From the NCBI GenBank assembly GCA_964617335.1, contig CAZTXG010000002.1, positions 36,726 through 100,725 on the forward strand: a DNA stretch of 64,000 nucleotides, written 5' to 3'. Position numbers and translations under genes: made by a program. The notes under the pieces are model-generated. The model saw only the letters and a list, made by a program, of their open reading frames with translations. It did no database searches and was not told the origin of the DNA. Shown one piece after another: positions 51,325-59,983 of the stretch (positions are counted from its first letter, which is position 1; the number at the start of each line of letters is the position of its first letter). The DNA is from UBA2658 sp964617335 (GTDB taxonomy: Bacteria; Bacillota; Clostridia; Oscillospirales; Oscillospiraceae).

Positions 51325-52374
51325 ATGCAAAGGAAAATAACAAGGCAGATAATGGCAGGGGGCCTTGCCATTGGCGGCGGGGCGGCAGTTTCTGTCCAGT
51401 CCATGTGTAACACGAAAACACAAAACGTGGAAGAAACCCTTGAGCAGATTGAGGCTCTTTGTAAGGCGGGCTGTGACATTGTGCGCCTTGCCGTGCCCGA
51501 TAATGAAGCGGCCAAAGTCCTGCCGGAAATTCGGAAAAACTGCAAAATTCCTCTGGTGGCGGACATTCATTTTGACTATAAGCTTGCCATAGCAGCAGCT
51601 AAAGCGGGCTTTGATAAAATAAGGATAAACCCCGGGAACATAGGCTCCGAGGAAAAGGTTCGGGAGCTGGCGAGGGCCTGTCGGGAAAACGGAGCTGCCA
51701 TAAGGGTGGGGGTTAACAGCGGAAGTGTGCCCTCTGACCTTTTGCGGGAATACGGGAACACCCCAAAGGCTCTTTGCGAAAGCGCCCTTCGGCATATTCA
51801 CCTTCTTGAAAAGGCGGATTTTAAGGATATTTGCGTTTCCTTAAAATCCAGTGACGTTTCCGGAACTGTTGAAGCCTGCCGAATGATGAGCGATCTTACA
51901 GATTACCCCTTGCATCTTGGCATAACCGAAAGCGGCACCCCATATTCCGGACTTGTTAAGTCCTCGGTGGGCATAGGCACCCTTTTAATGGAAGGCATTG
52001 GGGACACAATCCGTGTTTCTTTAACAGCCGACCCCTTGGAGGAAGTCAAGGCAGGCATTGCCATATTAAAAGCCGCGGGACTACGGCGCTGTGGCGTTAA
52101 CATTATTTCCTGCCCTACCTGCGGCAGAACGGACATTGACCTTATAAGCCTTACGGAAAAGGTGGAGTTCTTACTTAGCTGCATAGAAAAACCCATCACC
52201 GTTGCTGTTATGGGCTGTGCAGTAAACGGGCCCGGCGAGGCAAGAGAGGCAGACTATGGCATTGCCGGAGGCAGGGGCGAGGGGCTGCTTTTTAAAAACG
52301 GAGAAATTATTAAAAAGGTTTCCGAAGACGAGCTTGCCCCGGAGCTTTTAAAAATGATACAAAGCGATACCTAG
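51325..52374 (+). CDS. ispG: 4-hydroxy-3-methylbut-2-en-1-yl diphosphate synthase
   Basis: A 349-residue [4Fe-4S] enzyme (GcpE) of the MEP pathway, reducing MEcPP to HMBPP. Cluster cysteines Cys263 and Cys266 (SCPTCGRTD) and Cys298 (GCAVNGPGE) are present, with the following Glu as fourth ligand. AAGGAGGG precedes the ATG. The stop codon TAG is at the same time the first three bases of a MITE-like element (52372-52536). Confidence 0.96.
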   Translation: MQRKITRQIMAGGLAIGGGAAVSVQSMCNTKTQNVEETLEQIEALCKAGCDIVRLAVPDNEAAKVLPEIRKNCKIPLVADIHFDYKLAIAAAKAGFDKIRINPGNIGSEEKVRELARACRENGAAIRVGVNSGSVPSDLLREYGNTPKALCESALRHIHLLEKADFKDICVSLKSSDVSGTVEACRMMSDLTDYPLHLGITESGTPYSGLVKSSVGIGTLLMEGIGDTIRVSLTADPLEEVKAGIAILKAAGLRRCGVNIISCPTCGRTDIDLISLTEKVEFLLSCIEKPITVAVMGCAVNGPGEAREADYGIAGGRGEGLLFKNGEIIKKVSEDELAPELLKMIQSDT

Positions 52375-52536
52375 ATTGTGTCTACATGAGAGCAAAATGC
52401 CTGTCTTTCGGCGGATTTTCCGCCATCCTTCGTTAAATTTTCTTGCTATAAAGCAATTATACCTGCGAAAATTTGCCTTGCCTGACGAAAAATCCCCTCA
52501 AAATCCAGAGCTTTCATCTCATGTAGACACAATCTA
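52372..52536. mobile_element. MITE-like element with perfect 20-bp terminal inverted repeats
   Basis: TAGATTGTGTCTACATGAGA (52372-52391) is exactly repeated in reverse complement at 52517-52536. The interior of about 125 bp has no reading frame and is itself an imperfect palindrome (GGATTTT...AAATTTTC blocks recur on both sides). TA at both ends suggests the TA target duplication of IS630/mariner-type transposition. The ispG stop codon is supplied by the left end. Confidence 0.75.
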
Positions 52537-52556
52537 AGCTATCCTATGGAGGAAAA

Positions 52557-55500
52557 ATGACAGAAGATAATAATAAAACCCCTTTTCTCAAAATGTTTCC
52601 CTTCTGCTCAGAGCTTTCCGATTTATGCGGAGGGCTCTCCGGTGCTTTTATAAAAGAAGCCACGGTGAACAAAGAAAAGCTTTCCATGAATATAAGCGCT
52701 GTTTTTCCCCGTCACGGGGCACCGGCAGAGCTTCATACTTTGGAGGGGCGTATAGCATCGGAATATGGTCTGCGGGCAGTTAAAATCACGGCTGGAGGCC
52801 CAAGAACAGAGCAAGCGCAAAGAGAAAAGCCGAAAAAGACTTCTTCGGACAATAAGGAAAAGCCCCTGTCAGCAGGAAAGGTAATTTATGGCAGGGGTAT
52901 AAAGGGAAAACCCATAACCATGGATACGCTGAACACAGAGTCCGGCAGTGTTGTGGTTTCCGGGGAGATTTTTTTTGTAGAAAACCGTGAAATTGAAAAG
53001 CGCAAAGCCTGGGTCCTCTGTTTTGAGATGACAGATAACACAGGCTCTGTTAGAGTTTCCAAATACTTTAGGGAAGGTGAGGATAAAGGGAGCCTGCAAA
53101 ACCTTAAAAAGGGAGACTATGTTACGGTTTCCGGACACATTGCCTATAACCGCTATGACGAGGATATTGCCCTAGAGCCGAAAAGTGTTAATCTGGGGAA
53201 AAAGCCTCAAAGAGAGGACACGGCCCCTAAAAAGCGGGTGGAGCTGCACCTGCACACAAGGTTTTCGGCTTTAGACGCACTGACTGACCCCGGAGATGCT
53301 GTAAAGCTTGCGGCAAAATGGGGACACCCCGCAATCGCCGTTACAGACCATGGGGTTGCCCAGGCCTTTCCGGAAATGTGGAATGCGGGAAAAAAGCATG
53401 GGATAAAAATAATCTACGGCATAGAGGGCTATTACATAAATGACCTTGACGACAAGCTTGCCTTTTACGGCTCCCCCGAGGGAGGCATGGACGGGGAGTT
53501 TGTGGCCTTTGACATTGAAACCACGGGGCTTTCTTCGGAAAATGAGCGTATGACGGAAATCGGCGCCGTTATTTTCAGAGATGGTGCCCCCTGTGAGCGT
53601 TTTCAGACCTTTGTGAACCCCGAAAAACCCATACCAAGGGAGATAACAGAGCTTACAGGCATAACAGACCGAGATGTTTTTGATGCTCCTGACGAGAAAG
53701 CGGCACTTTTAAGCTTTATGGACTTTGCAGGGGAAAGAACCCTTGTTGCACATAATGCCGAGTTTGACATTGGCTTTATGCAGGCCTGCGCAAAAAGAAC
53801 GGGGCTTTCCTTTTCGCCGGATTATATGGACACCTTGACTCTTTCCCAGGCTCTTTTGCCTGACCTGCGGAGATATAAGCTTGATATTGTAACTTCAAGA
53901 CTGGGTTTGCCGGAGTTTAACCACCACCGTGCCGACGATGATGCCCTTGCCTGCGGCAGGATAATGGCAAAGCTTATGAGTATGCTAGAGGAAAGCGGCG
54001 TTACAAACAAGGCCCAGCTTGAGGGCTTTGTTCGAGGCAGAAGAAATGAAAACTCTAAAATTCACAGGACAAGACATATTGTTTTGCTGGTTAAAAACAA
54101 AAAGGGACTAAAAAACCTTTACGAAATTATATCAAAATCTCATCTTGAGCATTTTAAGAAAAACCCCATAATCCCCAAAAGCCTTATTATGGAGCATAGG
54201 GAAGGGCTTATAATCGGCTCTGCCTGTGAAGCGGGGGAGGTTTTTGACGCTGTTGTAAGAAATAAAAGTGAGGCAGAGCTTTTAAGGCTTGCCGAGTTTT
54301 ATGATTATTTTGAAATACAGCCCCTGTGCAACAATATGTTCATGTTGGATAACGGCATGGCAAAAAACGAGGAGCAGCTGCGGGACTTTAACCGCCGCAT
54401 AGCAAAGCTTGCAGAAAGCTTAAATCGACCCCTTATTGCCACAGGGGACGTACATTTTTTAAACCCTGAGGACGAGGTTTACAGGCATATTCTTCTTGCG
54501 GGAAAAAAGTTTCAGGATGCAGACAGGAGCCTGCCGCTGTATTTTAAAACCACAGATGAAATGCTGGAGGAGTTTTCCTATCTGGGCGAAAAGACCTGCT
54601 TTGAGGCGGTTATAGAAAACCCCAATGCCATAGCAGAAATGTGCGAGGATATAGAGCTTTTGCCAAAGCAGCTTTATCCTCCGGTTATAGAAAATTCCGC
54701 CGAGGACTTAAAAAATCTTGTAAACGAAAAAATGACGAGGCTTTACGGGGAAAACCCGCCTGATATTGTGAAAGACCGTGTGGAAACGGAGCTTAACGAT
54801 ATTTTAAGCCGCAAATACGACGTTATTTATATGTCTGCCCAAAAGCTTGTGGCAAAATCTTTGGAGGCAGGTTATCTTGTGGGCTCTCGGGGCAGTGTCG
54901 GCTCATCCCTTGTGGCCTTTATGTCGGGGATAACAGAGGTTAATTCTCTGCCTGCTCATTACCGCTGCGAGGGCTGCTCATACAGTGATTTTGAAAGGGG
55001 CAAAGGCTTTGGCTGCGGTGCTGATATGCCGGATATGAACTGCCCCGTCTGCGGAGCAAAGCTTAGCAAAGACGGCTTTGATATTCCCTTTGAAACCTTT
55101 TTGGGCTTCGGCGGTGATAAGGTGCCGGATATTGATCTTAACTTTTCCGGTGAATATCAGGCAAGGGCCCACAAATACACAGAGGAGCTTTTCGGCCGTG
55201 ATCATGTTTTCAAGGCGGGAACTGTTGGCACCTTAGCGGAAAAGACTGCCTACGGCTATGTTAAAAACTATCTGTCCGAGCGGGACAAAAAGGTTACAAA
55301 GGCCGAGGAAAACCGCCTGGTAAAAGGCTGCGTAGGCGTAAAGCGCACAACAGGCCAGCACCCGGGAGGCCTTGTAATAATCCCTCAGGATATGGACGTT
55401 ACGGATTTTTGCCCCGTACAGCATCCGGCGGACGATGCCGACAGCGGCATAATAACCACCCATTTTGAATACCACAGCATGGAGGATAACCTTTTAAAGC

Positions 55501-56570
55501 TTGACGAATTAGGCCACGATGACCCCACCATGATAAAAATGCTGGAGGACTTAACGGGCAAGGATGCAAGAACCATACCTTTGGATGATAAAAAAACCCG
55601 AGATATTTTCCGTTCTCCCGCCCCTTTGGGTCTGCCCGAAGACGACCCCATAATAGGAAAGACGGGAACCATAGGCATACCGGAATTCGGCACCGCCTTT
55701 ACAAGGCAGATGCTTGTGGACACCCAGCCCGAGGAGTTTGACACCCTGGTGCGGCTTTCCGGTTTTTCCCACGGTACGGATGTGTGGCTTGGAAACGCCA
55801 AGGACATAATACTAGGCGGCACCGCCAGCGTAAAAGACACCATAGGCTGCCGTGATGATATTATGCTTTATCTTATATCCAAGGGCATGGAGCCAAAGCT
55901 TGCCTTTAAGTTTATGGAAGCTGTTAGAAAAGGCTCTATCCACAAGGGAAGGCCCTGGCCCGAGGGTATAGTTGAGCAGATGAAGGATTTAGGCGTTCCG
56001 GACTGGTATATTGAATCCTGCAGGAAAATTCAATATCTTTTCCCAAAGGCCCATGCCGTTGCCTATGTTATGATGGCTTTTCGCATTGCCTGGTTTAAGG
56101 TGCATTACCCCCTTGCCTATTACAGCTGCTATTTTTATAGGCGCCGTGACAGTTTTGATGCTGTTTTGATGACAAGGGGCATAGAAACCGTTAGAAGAAA
56201 GCTAATCGCCATAAAAAATGATGAAAACGCCAGCAAAAAAGACGAGGACACATATACGACACTGGAGGCGGTTTACGAGTTTTACCTTCGTGGTTTTGAC
56301 TTTGCCCCCATGGATATATATAAGTCTAAGGCAAGCCGTTTTGTCATCGAGGGCAACAGGCTCATTCCGCCTTTTATAGCCATAGCGGGTCTTGGCGAGG
56401 CGGCGGCAGGTGACCTTGAAAAATGCGGCTGCGGGGGAGAAAGAAGCTTTATTTCCGTGGAGGAGCTTATGGGTGCCTGCCCCAAGGTGAGCAAGACGAA
56501 TATTGAGCAGCTAAAGGAGCTGGGTGCTTTGGGAGCCATGCCGGACACCAGCCAAATGAGCCTGTTTTAG
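52557..56570 (+). CDS. polC: DNA polymerase III PolC-type alpha subunit
   Basis: A 1337-residue replicative polymerase of low-GC Gram-positives with built-in proofreading. Order: short N-terminal domain, OB fold (about 108-215), PHP first part (HLHTRFSALDAL, about 229), DEDD exonuclease insertion (AFDIETTGLSSENERMTEIG, about 316-480), rest of PHP, then polymerase core with GSRGSVGSSLVAF near 776, a Cys-rich zinc site (CEGC, CPVCG) and catalytic PDIDLNFSGEYQ near 859. It is shorter than the ~1440 residues of Bacillus PolC, mainly at the N-terminus. GGAGG precedes the ATG. Last gene of the cluster. Confidence 0.97.
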   Translation: MTEDNNKTPFLKMFPFCSELSDLCGGLSGAFIKEATVNKEKLSMNISAVFPRHGAPAELHTLEGRIASEYGLRAVKITAGGPRTEQAQREKPKKTSSDNKEKPLSAGKVIYGRGIKGKPITMDTLNTESGSVVVSGEIFFVENREIEKRKAWVLCFEMTDNTGSVRVSKYFREGEDKGSLQNLKKGDYVTVSGHIAYNRYDEDIALEPKSVNLGKKPQREDTAPKKRVELHLHTRFSALDALTDPGDAVKLAAKWGHPAIAVTDHGVAQAFPEMWNAGKKHGIKIIYGIEGYYINDLDDKLAFYGSPEGGMDGEFVAFDIETTGLSSENERMTEIGAVIFRDGAPCERFQTFVNPEKPIPREITELTGITDRDVFDAPDEKAALLSFMDFAGERTLVAHNAEFDIGFMQACAKRTGLSFSPDYMDTLTLSQALLPDLRRYKLDIVTSRLGLPEFNHHRADDDALACGRIMAKLMSMLEESGVTNKAQLEGFVRGRRNENSKIHRTRHIVLLVKNKKGLKNLYEIISKSHLEHFKKNPIIPKSLIMEHREGLIIGSACEAGEVFDAVVRNKSEAELLRLAEFYDYFEIQPLCNNMFMLDNGMAKNEEQLRDFNRRIAKLAESLNRPLIATGDVHFLNPEDEVYRHILLAGKKFQDADRSLPLYFKTTDEMLEEFSYLGEKTCFEAVIENPNAIAEMCEDIELLPKQLYPPVIENSAEDLKNLVNEKMTRLYGENPPDIVKDRVETELNDILSRKYDVIYMSAQKLVAKSLEAGYLVGSRGSVGSSLVAFMSGITEVNSLPAHYRCEGCSYSDFERGKGFGCGADMPDMNCPVCGAKLSKDGFDIPFETFLGFGGDKVPDIDLNFSGEYQARAHKYTEELFGRDHVFKAGTVGTLAEKTAYGYVKNYLSERDKKVTKAEENRLVKGCVGVKRTTGQHPGGLVIIPQDMDVTDFCPVQHPADDADSGIITTHFEYHSMEDNLLKLDELGHDDPTMIKMLEDLTGKDARTIPLDDKKTRDIFRSPAPLGLPEDDPIIGKTGTIGIPEFGTAFTRQMLVDTQPEEFDTLVRLSGFSHGTDVWLGNAKDIILGGTASVKDTIGCRDDIMLYLISKGMEPKLAFKFMEAVRKGSIHKGRPWPEGIVEQMKDLGVPDWYIESCRKIQYLFPKAHAVAYVMMAFRIAWFKVHYPLAYYSCYFYRRRDSFDAVLMTRGIETVRRKLIAIKNDENASKKDEDTYTTLEAVYEFYLRGFDFAPMDIYKSKASRFVIEGNRLIPPFIAIAGLGEAAAGDLEKCGCGGERSFISVEELMGACPKVSKTNIEQLKELGALGAMPDTSQMSLF

Positions 56571-56675
56571 ACCTATAGACAGAGCTTTGCAAGCTTAGTA
56601 AAAACACATGATGTAATTTTTACCTTGCAAAAGCCGCGGCTTTCGCAAATGAAGAGTCTGAATTTTTGCATATAA

Positions 56676-56708
56676 AAATGCCCCAAACCACAGAGGTTTG
56701 GGGCGTTT
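56676..56708. terminator. Bidirectional terminator between polC and the anti-sigma gene
   Basis: A perfect 14-nt stem, AAATGCCCCAAACC with its complement except one T-G, has a 5-nt loop and is followed by T-rich sequence. Confidence 0.85.
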
Positions 56709-56718
56709 CTTTGCCGTC

Positions 56719-57000
56719 TTAGGGTAAAAAAGCCCTGACATAGGACGCAAATTTCACAAGCTCTCTTATAAAGGGAAGAGCATCTGCTGCGGCGGCAAAG
56801 GCGGGAGAAATATTTACAAGGACGGTGAAAACAGCGCAAGTGAGCAAAAGCACAAGCAGAGGAGCCCAAAAAGCCCTCTTTGTCCGGCGGCGCTTATGCT
56901 TCCTATATCTTATCAGTGCCCTGTCATAGGTATAATCAAGCTTTACAGGAGTGTCCTCAAGAATGTTTAAAATGTTTATGTACTCTTCATTTCTGCCCAT
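56719..57000 (-). CDS. Putative anti-sigma factor, small membrane protein (DUF4179-like)
   Basis: A 93-residue protein with a cytoplasmic N-terminus (about 1-52, Arg/Lys-rich before the membrane), one helix (about 54-72) and only about 20 residues outside. ATG 57000 follows GGGAGG by about 8 nt and overlaps the end of the sigma gene by 14 nt, the usual arrangement for an ECF sigma and its membrane anti-sigma. NISPAFAAAADALPFI after the helix resembles the start of DUF4179 proteins, which normally continue for hundreds of residues, so the sensor domain is missing or minimal. Function is inferred from position and topology. Confidence 0.65.
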   Translation of the reverse strand: MGRNEEYINILNILEDTPVKLDYTYDRALIRYRKHKRRRTKRAFWAPLLVLLLTCAVFTVLVNISPAFAAAADALPFIRELVKFASYVRAFLP

Positions 57001-57469
57001 ATAAACTTTCCTCCCGAATCTGCTCCAGCCCCAAAAAAGAGCTTCCACGGCGAAGCCTTGACAAGGCCTTGGCCTTAGATATTTTGAGAGTATGGGCTGT
57101 TTCTGCTATGCTAAGGTTTCCAAAATAAAAAAGTATCACAGGCTCTTTAAGCTCTCGGGGCAGCTGGAAAAGGGCCTTTTCTAAAGGCGGGACAAAGGTT
57201 TCGGCCGAAGGGCTAAGACTAATCTTATCTAAAGAAGCTGTCTGTCCTTTATGATTTATCTCCTGCCTGCATTGATTTATAAGAATGCGGCACAGCCATG
57301 TATAAAAATAATCAGGGCGGCGAAGCTTAGGCAAGGCCAAAAGAGCTGTAAACACTGCTTCGTCCACAGTCTCCAGTGCCTTGGCTTCATCTCCCAGATA
57401 CATAAAAGCAATTCGGTACAGGCTGTCCCGATGCTCCGAAATTTTTTTTTCAAACTCATTTAGCCTCAT
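56987..57469 (-). CDS. ECF-type RNA polymerase sigma factor
   Basis: A 160-residue sigma-70 family protein with region 2 (SLYRIAFMYLGDEAKALETVDEAVFTAL, about 17-45; YTWLCRILINQC) and region 4 (LFQLPRELKEPVILFYFGNLSIAETAHTLKISKAKALSRLRR, spread over about 98-140). ATG 57469 follows AAAGGGG by 6 nt; two upstream in-frame ATGs (57487, 57502) lack such sites. It overlaps the anti-sigma gene. A TATAAT sits about 65 nt upstream. The regulon and inducing signal are unknown. Confidence 0.88.
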   Translation of the reverse strand: MRLNEFEKKISEHRDSLYRIAFMYLGDEAKALETVDEAVFTALLALPKLRRPDYFYTWLCRILINQCRQEINHKGQTASLDKISLSPSAETFVPPLEKALFQLPRELKEPVILFYFGNLSIAETAHTLKISKAKALSRLRRGSSFLGLEQIREESLYGQK

Positions 57470-57541
57470 GGCAAGCCCCTTTCCCATGTAAATATCCATC
57501 AAATTTTTATCGCCTGCTCTTATATTTCACGTTATTATAAC

Positions 57542-57582
57542 AAAAGACCGCCGCAATTTACAGCGAATTGCGGCGGTCTTTT
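57542..57582. terminator. Terminator downstream of the recombinase-SpoVT gene
   Basis: A perfect 17-bp stem (AAAAGACCGCCGCAATT, 57542-57558, with 57566-57582) is flanked by A and T tracts on both strands. Confidence 0.9.
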
Positions 57583-57596
57583 AGATTTTTATTAAT

Positions 57597-58052
57597 CTAG
57601 CTTTCCATCTGTTTACCAAGAAAACTGGCAACGGTTGAAGCAAGCTTTATCTGAACCTCTGTTGGGGCGGCAGATTCTTTTTTTGCGGCAAATATAACGC
57701 CTCCTATAAGGTCGCCTTCCGAAAGTATCGGTGCTGCGACACAAACATATAATGAGGAATTACCGTAAACAAAGGGTATTTCCGGAGGTCCTTCGGCGAA
57801 ATACAGCTTGCGAGCCTCTAAAATATCGGAGAGCTCCTCGCTAAGACGTCTGTCGGCCAACTCCTTTTTCGGAACTCCGGAGCAGGCTACAACGCTGTCT
57901 CTGTCGCAAACAGCGGCTATACAGTCACCGGTTTTAAATAGAGACTCACAAATTTGGGCAGCGAAATCCGACAATTCACCCACAGGTGAGTATTTTTTGA
58001 AAATCACCTCGCCGTCCTTTTCAGTGAAAATCTCCAAGGGGTCACCGTCATT
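57597..58052 (-). pseudogene. spoVT: SpoVT 3' segment (residues ~30 to end) without its own start
   Basis: About 150 codons correspond to the AbrB-family sporulation regulator SpoVT minus the first ~30 residues that form most of the DNA-binding swapped hairpin. The frame is intact to a stop and followed by a terminator, so the segment is either a live C-terminus awaiting restoration by excision or a domain of the recombinase. The N-terminal part was looked for on the minus strand to the right edge and not found. Confidence 0.65.
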
Positions 58053-59771
58053 GATAACACTGACATCGAAGACCTTGTCCGCTTGGCGGTATGCCGATTG
58101 GACTATCCGAGCTTGTAAGCTATCTGCGATGTCTAAATTAAAATTTGCGGCATCCTCCCTGTCGGGCAGTTTCCCCCTGCGGATAATGGAGTCAATATCA
58201 GATTGAAGCTGAATTTCAAGGTGGTCCTCATAGACCTTAACAAAGTTTATAATCAGCTCAAGGTCATTTCGCTCAAGCTTCGGCTTATTTAAAATGTCGT
58301 TAAAAACCTCCATTGCCGTTTTGGCTGCACGATTTACACGGATAATGGTGTTTTGCTTGTCTTGAGTCATGGTAAGCTGGTTTTGCAGGCCCTCAATTTT
58401 CCGCACAAGGTCAAGTTCAAGCTCGTCATAAACTTCCTCAAGGGTCTGCTCCTGCTGGGGGTGCTTCATAATGTCCCGCACCCGCTGACGCTTGGTGACC
58501 TTAAGCTCCTCTTGTAAATCTTCAAAAATCTGTACAAGGTTTTCTGCTGCCTTTTCAGTTTCGGCCAGGTCTTCGCTTTCTTTTTTGATGTCTTCGTTTA
58601 GACGCTCTAACATAGCTTCAGAGTTGTCCCGAATCTTTTGCACATAGTCTTTTATGAGTTTATCCAGAGTTTCCACACGAATATGATGGCTGGTGCAGGC
58701 AGAAAGCCCCCGCTTGTGATATTCCCCGCAGCGGTAAGCATCTTTTAAATCCCTGCGGCTCATGGCAAACATCGGGCTGCCGCAGTCTCCGCAGAAAAGA
58801 AAGCCTGAATATATATTATCATTTATTTTAATACCGCGGTAGTTGTTTCGGCTTCGCTTTTCCCGCAGAGCCATTGTAGTTGCAAAGGTTCGGTAGTCGA
58901 TTATAGGTTGGTGGTGGTTTTCAAAAACAAGGTGCTCATCTGTGTCCCTTTTAGTTTGAGGGCCGTTTATTTTTTTCCGTGTATACTTTCCCTGACGGAG
59001 GGTACCGATGTAAAAGTCGTTGTCTAAAATCCCCTGCACAGTGGCAATGCTCCAAGCGGCCTTCACTTCCCTTTTGTATTCACCGCCTTGAGCCTCCCGC
59101 CGCTGGCACTCGCTCATGCGGGGGGTGGGTATGCCCTCGGCGGTGAGGTGGTTGGCAATTTTCTTATAGCCCCAGCCTTCATTATATAAGGTGAAAATTT
59201 TTCGCACAATATCCGCCTCGGTGGGGACAATTTCAAACTGCTGCTGCTTATTTATAATGTATCCGTAGGGGGCGGCGCAGAGCCACTTGCCGTCCTCCTG
59301 ACGGCGCCTTATGACACTTTTTACTTTTTTGCTGCTGTCGGTGACTGGCATTTCGTTAATTAGAAACTGAAACTGAATTTTCAGCCAGTCGTCATCATTG
59401 GGAAAGTCGATGTTATCCCCAATGGAAATAATGCGCACCCCCGCGTCACGCAAGTCCTCAAGCTCTACAAGTCCACGGCTGTTGCGGCGGGAAAATCGGG
59501 AAAAGTCCTTTACGACAAGGATGTCCTTTTTACGGGAAATAAGCTCACAGCGCATAGCTTTGTAGCCTTCACGCTGCTCAAAGGTGTAGCCCGAGCGGTC
59601 ACGGTCCTCATAAAACTCCAGGGTGGATTCCGGAAACCTCTGCCGGACAAAACCCTCTATAATGGCTTTCTGGTTTTCGATGGAAGTATTGTCACGGTCC
59701 AGTTCCTCGTCCACAGAAATTCGGCAATAGCCGGCAATGTCAAAGCTTTCTATCAATATAATCACCACCAT
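57597..59771 (-). CDS. Large serine recombinase fused in frame to a SpoVT-like C-terminal region
   Basis: A 724-codon frame. The resolvase domain (about 11-155) has nucleophile Ser19 in AGYCRISVDEE and the Arg-rich DFSRFSRRNSRG. The recombinase domain (about 165-300), a zinc ribbon (Cys327, 330, 348, 359) and a coiled coil (about 385-470) follow, ending near YEDHLEIQLQSDID (513-526). From about 574 the protein reads GDPLEIFTEKDGEVIFKKYSP and continues to FLGKQMES, matching SpoVT from its residue ~30 to its end, including the GAF-like domain with ICDRD-type and GDLIGG stretches. The AbrB DNA-binding N-terminus of SpoVT is absent. Either the element inserted in spoVT and borrows its 3' end, or this is a true fusion. 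The start is uncertain: ATG 59771 lacks a good site, and TTG 59756 (after GGTGGTG) is possible. Confidence 0.85.
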   Translation of the reverse strand: MVVIILIESFDIAGYCRISVDEELDRDNTSIENQKAIIEGFVRQRFPESTLEFYEDRDRSGYTFEQREGYKAMRCELISRKKDILVVKDFSRFSRRNSRGLVELEDLRDAGVRIISIGDNIDFPNDDDWLKIQFQFLINEMPVTDSSKKVKSVIRRRQEDGKWLCAAPYGYIINKQQQFEIVPTEADIVRKIFTLYNEGWGYKKIANHLTAEGIPTPRMSECQRREAQGGEYKREVKAAWSIATVQGILDNDFYIGTLRQGKYTRKKINGPQTKRDTDEHLVFENHHQPIIDYRTFATTMALREKRSRNNYRGIKINDNIYSGFLFCGDCGSPMFAMSRRDLKDAYRCGEYHKRGLSACTSHHIRVETLDKLIKDYVQKIRDNSEAMLERLNEDIKKESEDLAETEKAAENLVQIFEDLQEELKVTKRQRVRDIMKHPQQEQTLEEVYDELELDLVRKIEGLQNQLTMTQDKQNTIIRVNRAAKTAMEVFNDILNKPKLERNDLELIINFVKVYEDHLEIQLQSDIDSIIRRGKLPDREDAANFNLDIADSLQARIVQSAYRQADKVFDVSVINDGDPLEIFTEKDGEVIFKKYSPVGELSDFAAQICESLFKTGDCIAAVCDRDSVVACSGVPKKELADRRLSEELSDILEARKLYFAEGPPEIPFVYGNSSLYVCVAAPILSEGDLIGGVIFAAKKESAAPTEVQIKLASTVASFLGKQMES

Positions 59772-59889
59772 GTATCTTTATTATAAACAACATTGTATTA
59801 TAGGTTTTAGAGAAATGCAAGTATTTATTGACTATAAAACGGCCTTTATACTTTCTTCCAGCAAGCTCTTAAAATTTTAGAGTCATAAA

Positions 59890-59929
59890 AAAGGAGCTTT
59901 TGCATAAGGTCAGATGCAAAAGCTCCTTT
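59890..59929. terminator. Terminator downstream of the ABC ATPase-permease gene
   Basis: A perfect 16-bp stem, AAAGGAGCTTTTGCAT with its complement, has an 8-nt loop and on the minus strand is followed by a run of T. Confidence 0.85.
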
Positions 59930-59983
59930 ACTTAGTTTTAAGTTTTTCGTACTGCATGAATTAAGCAATGCCGGAAAGTTTCT

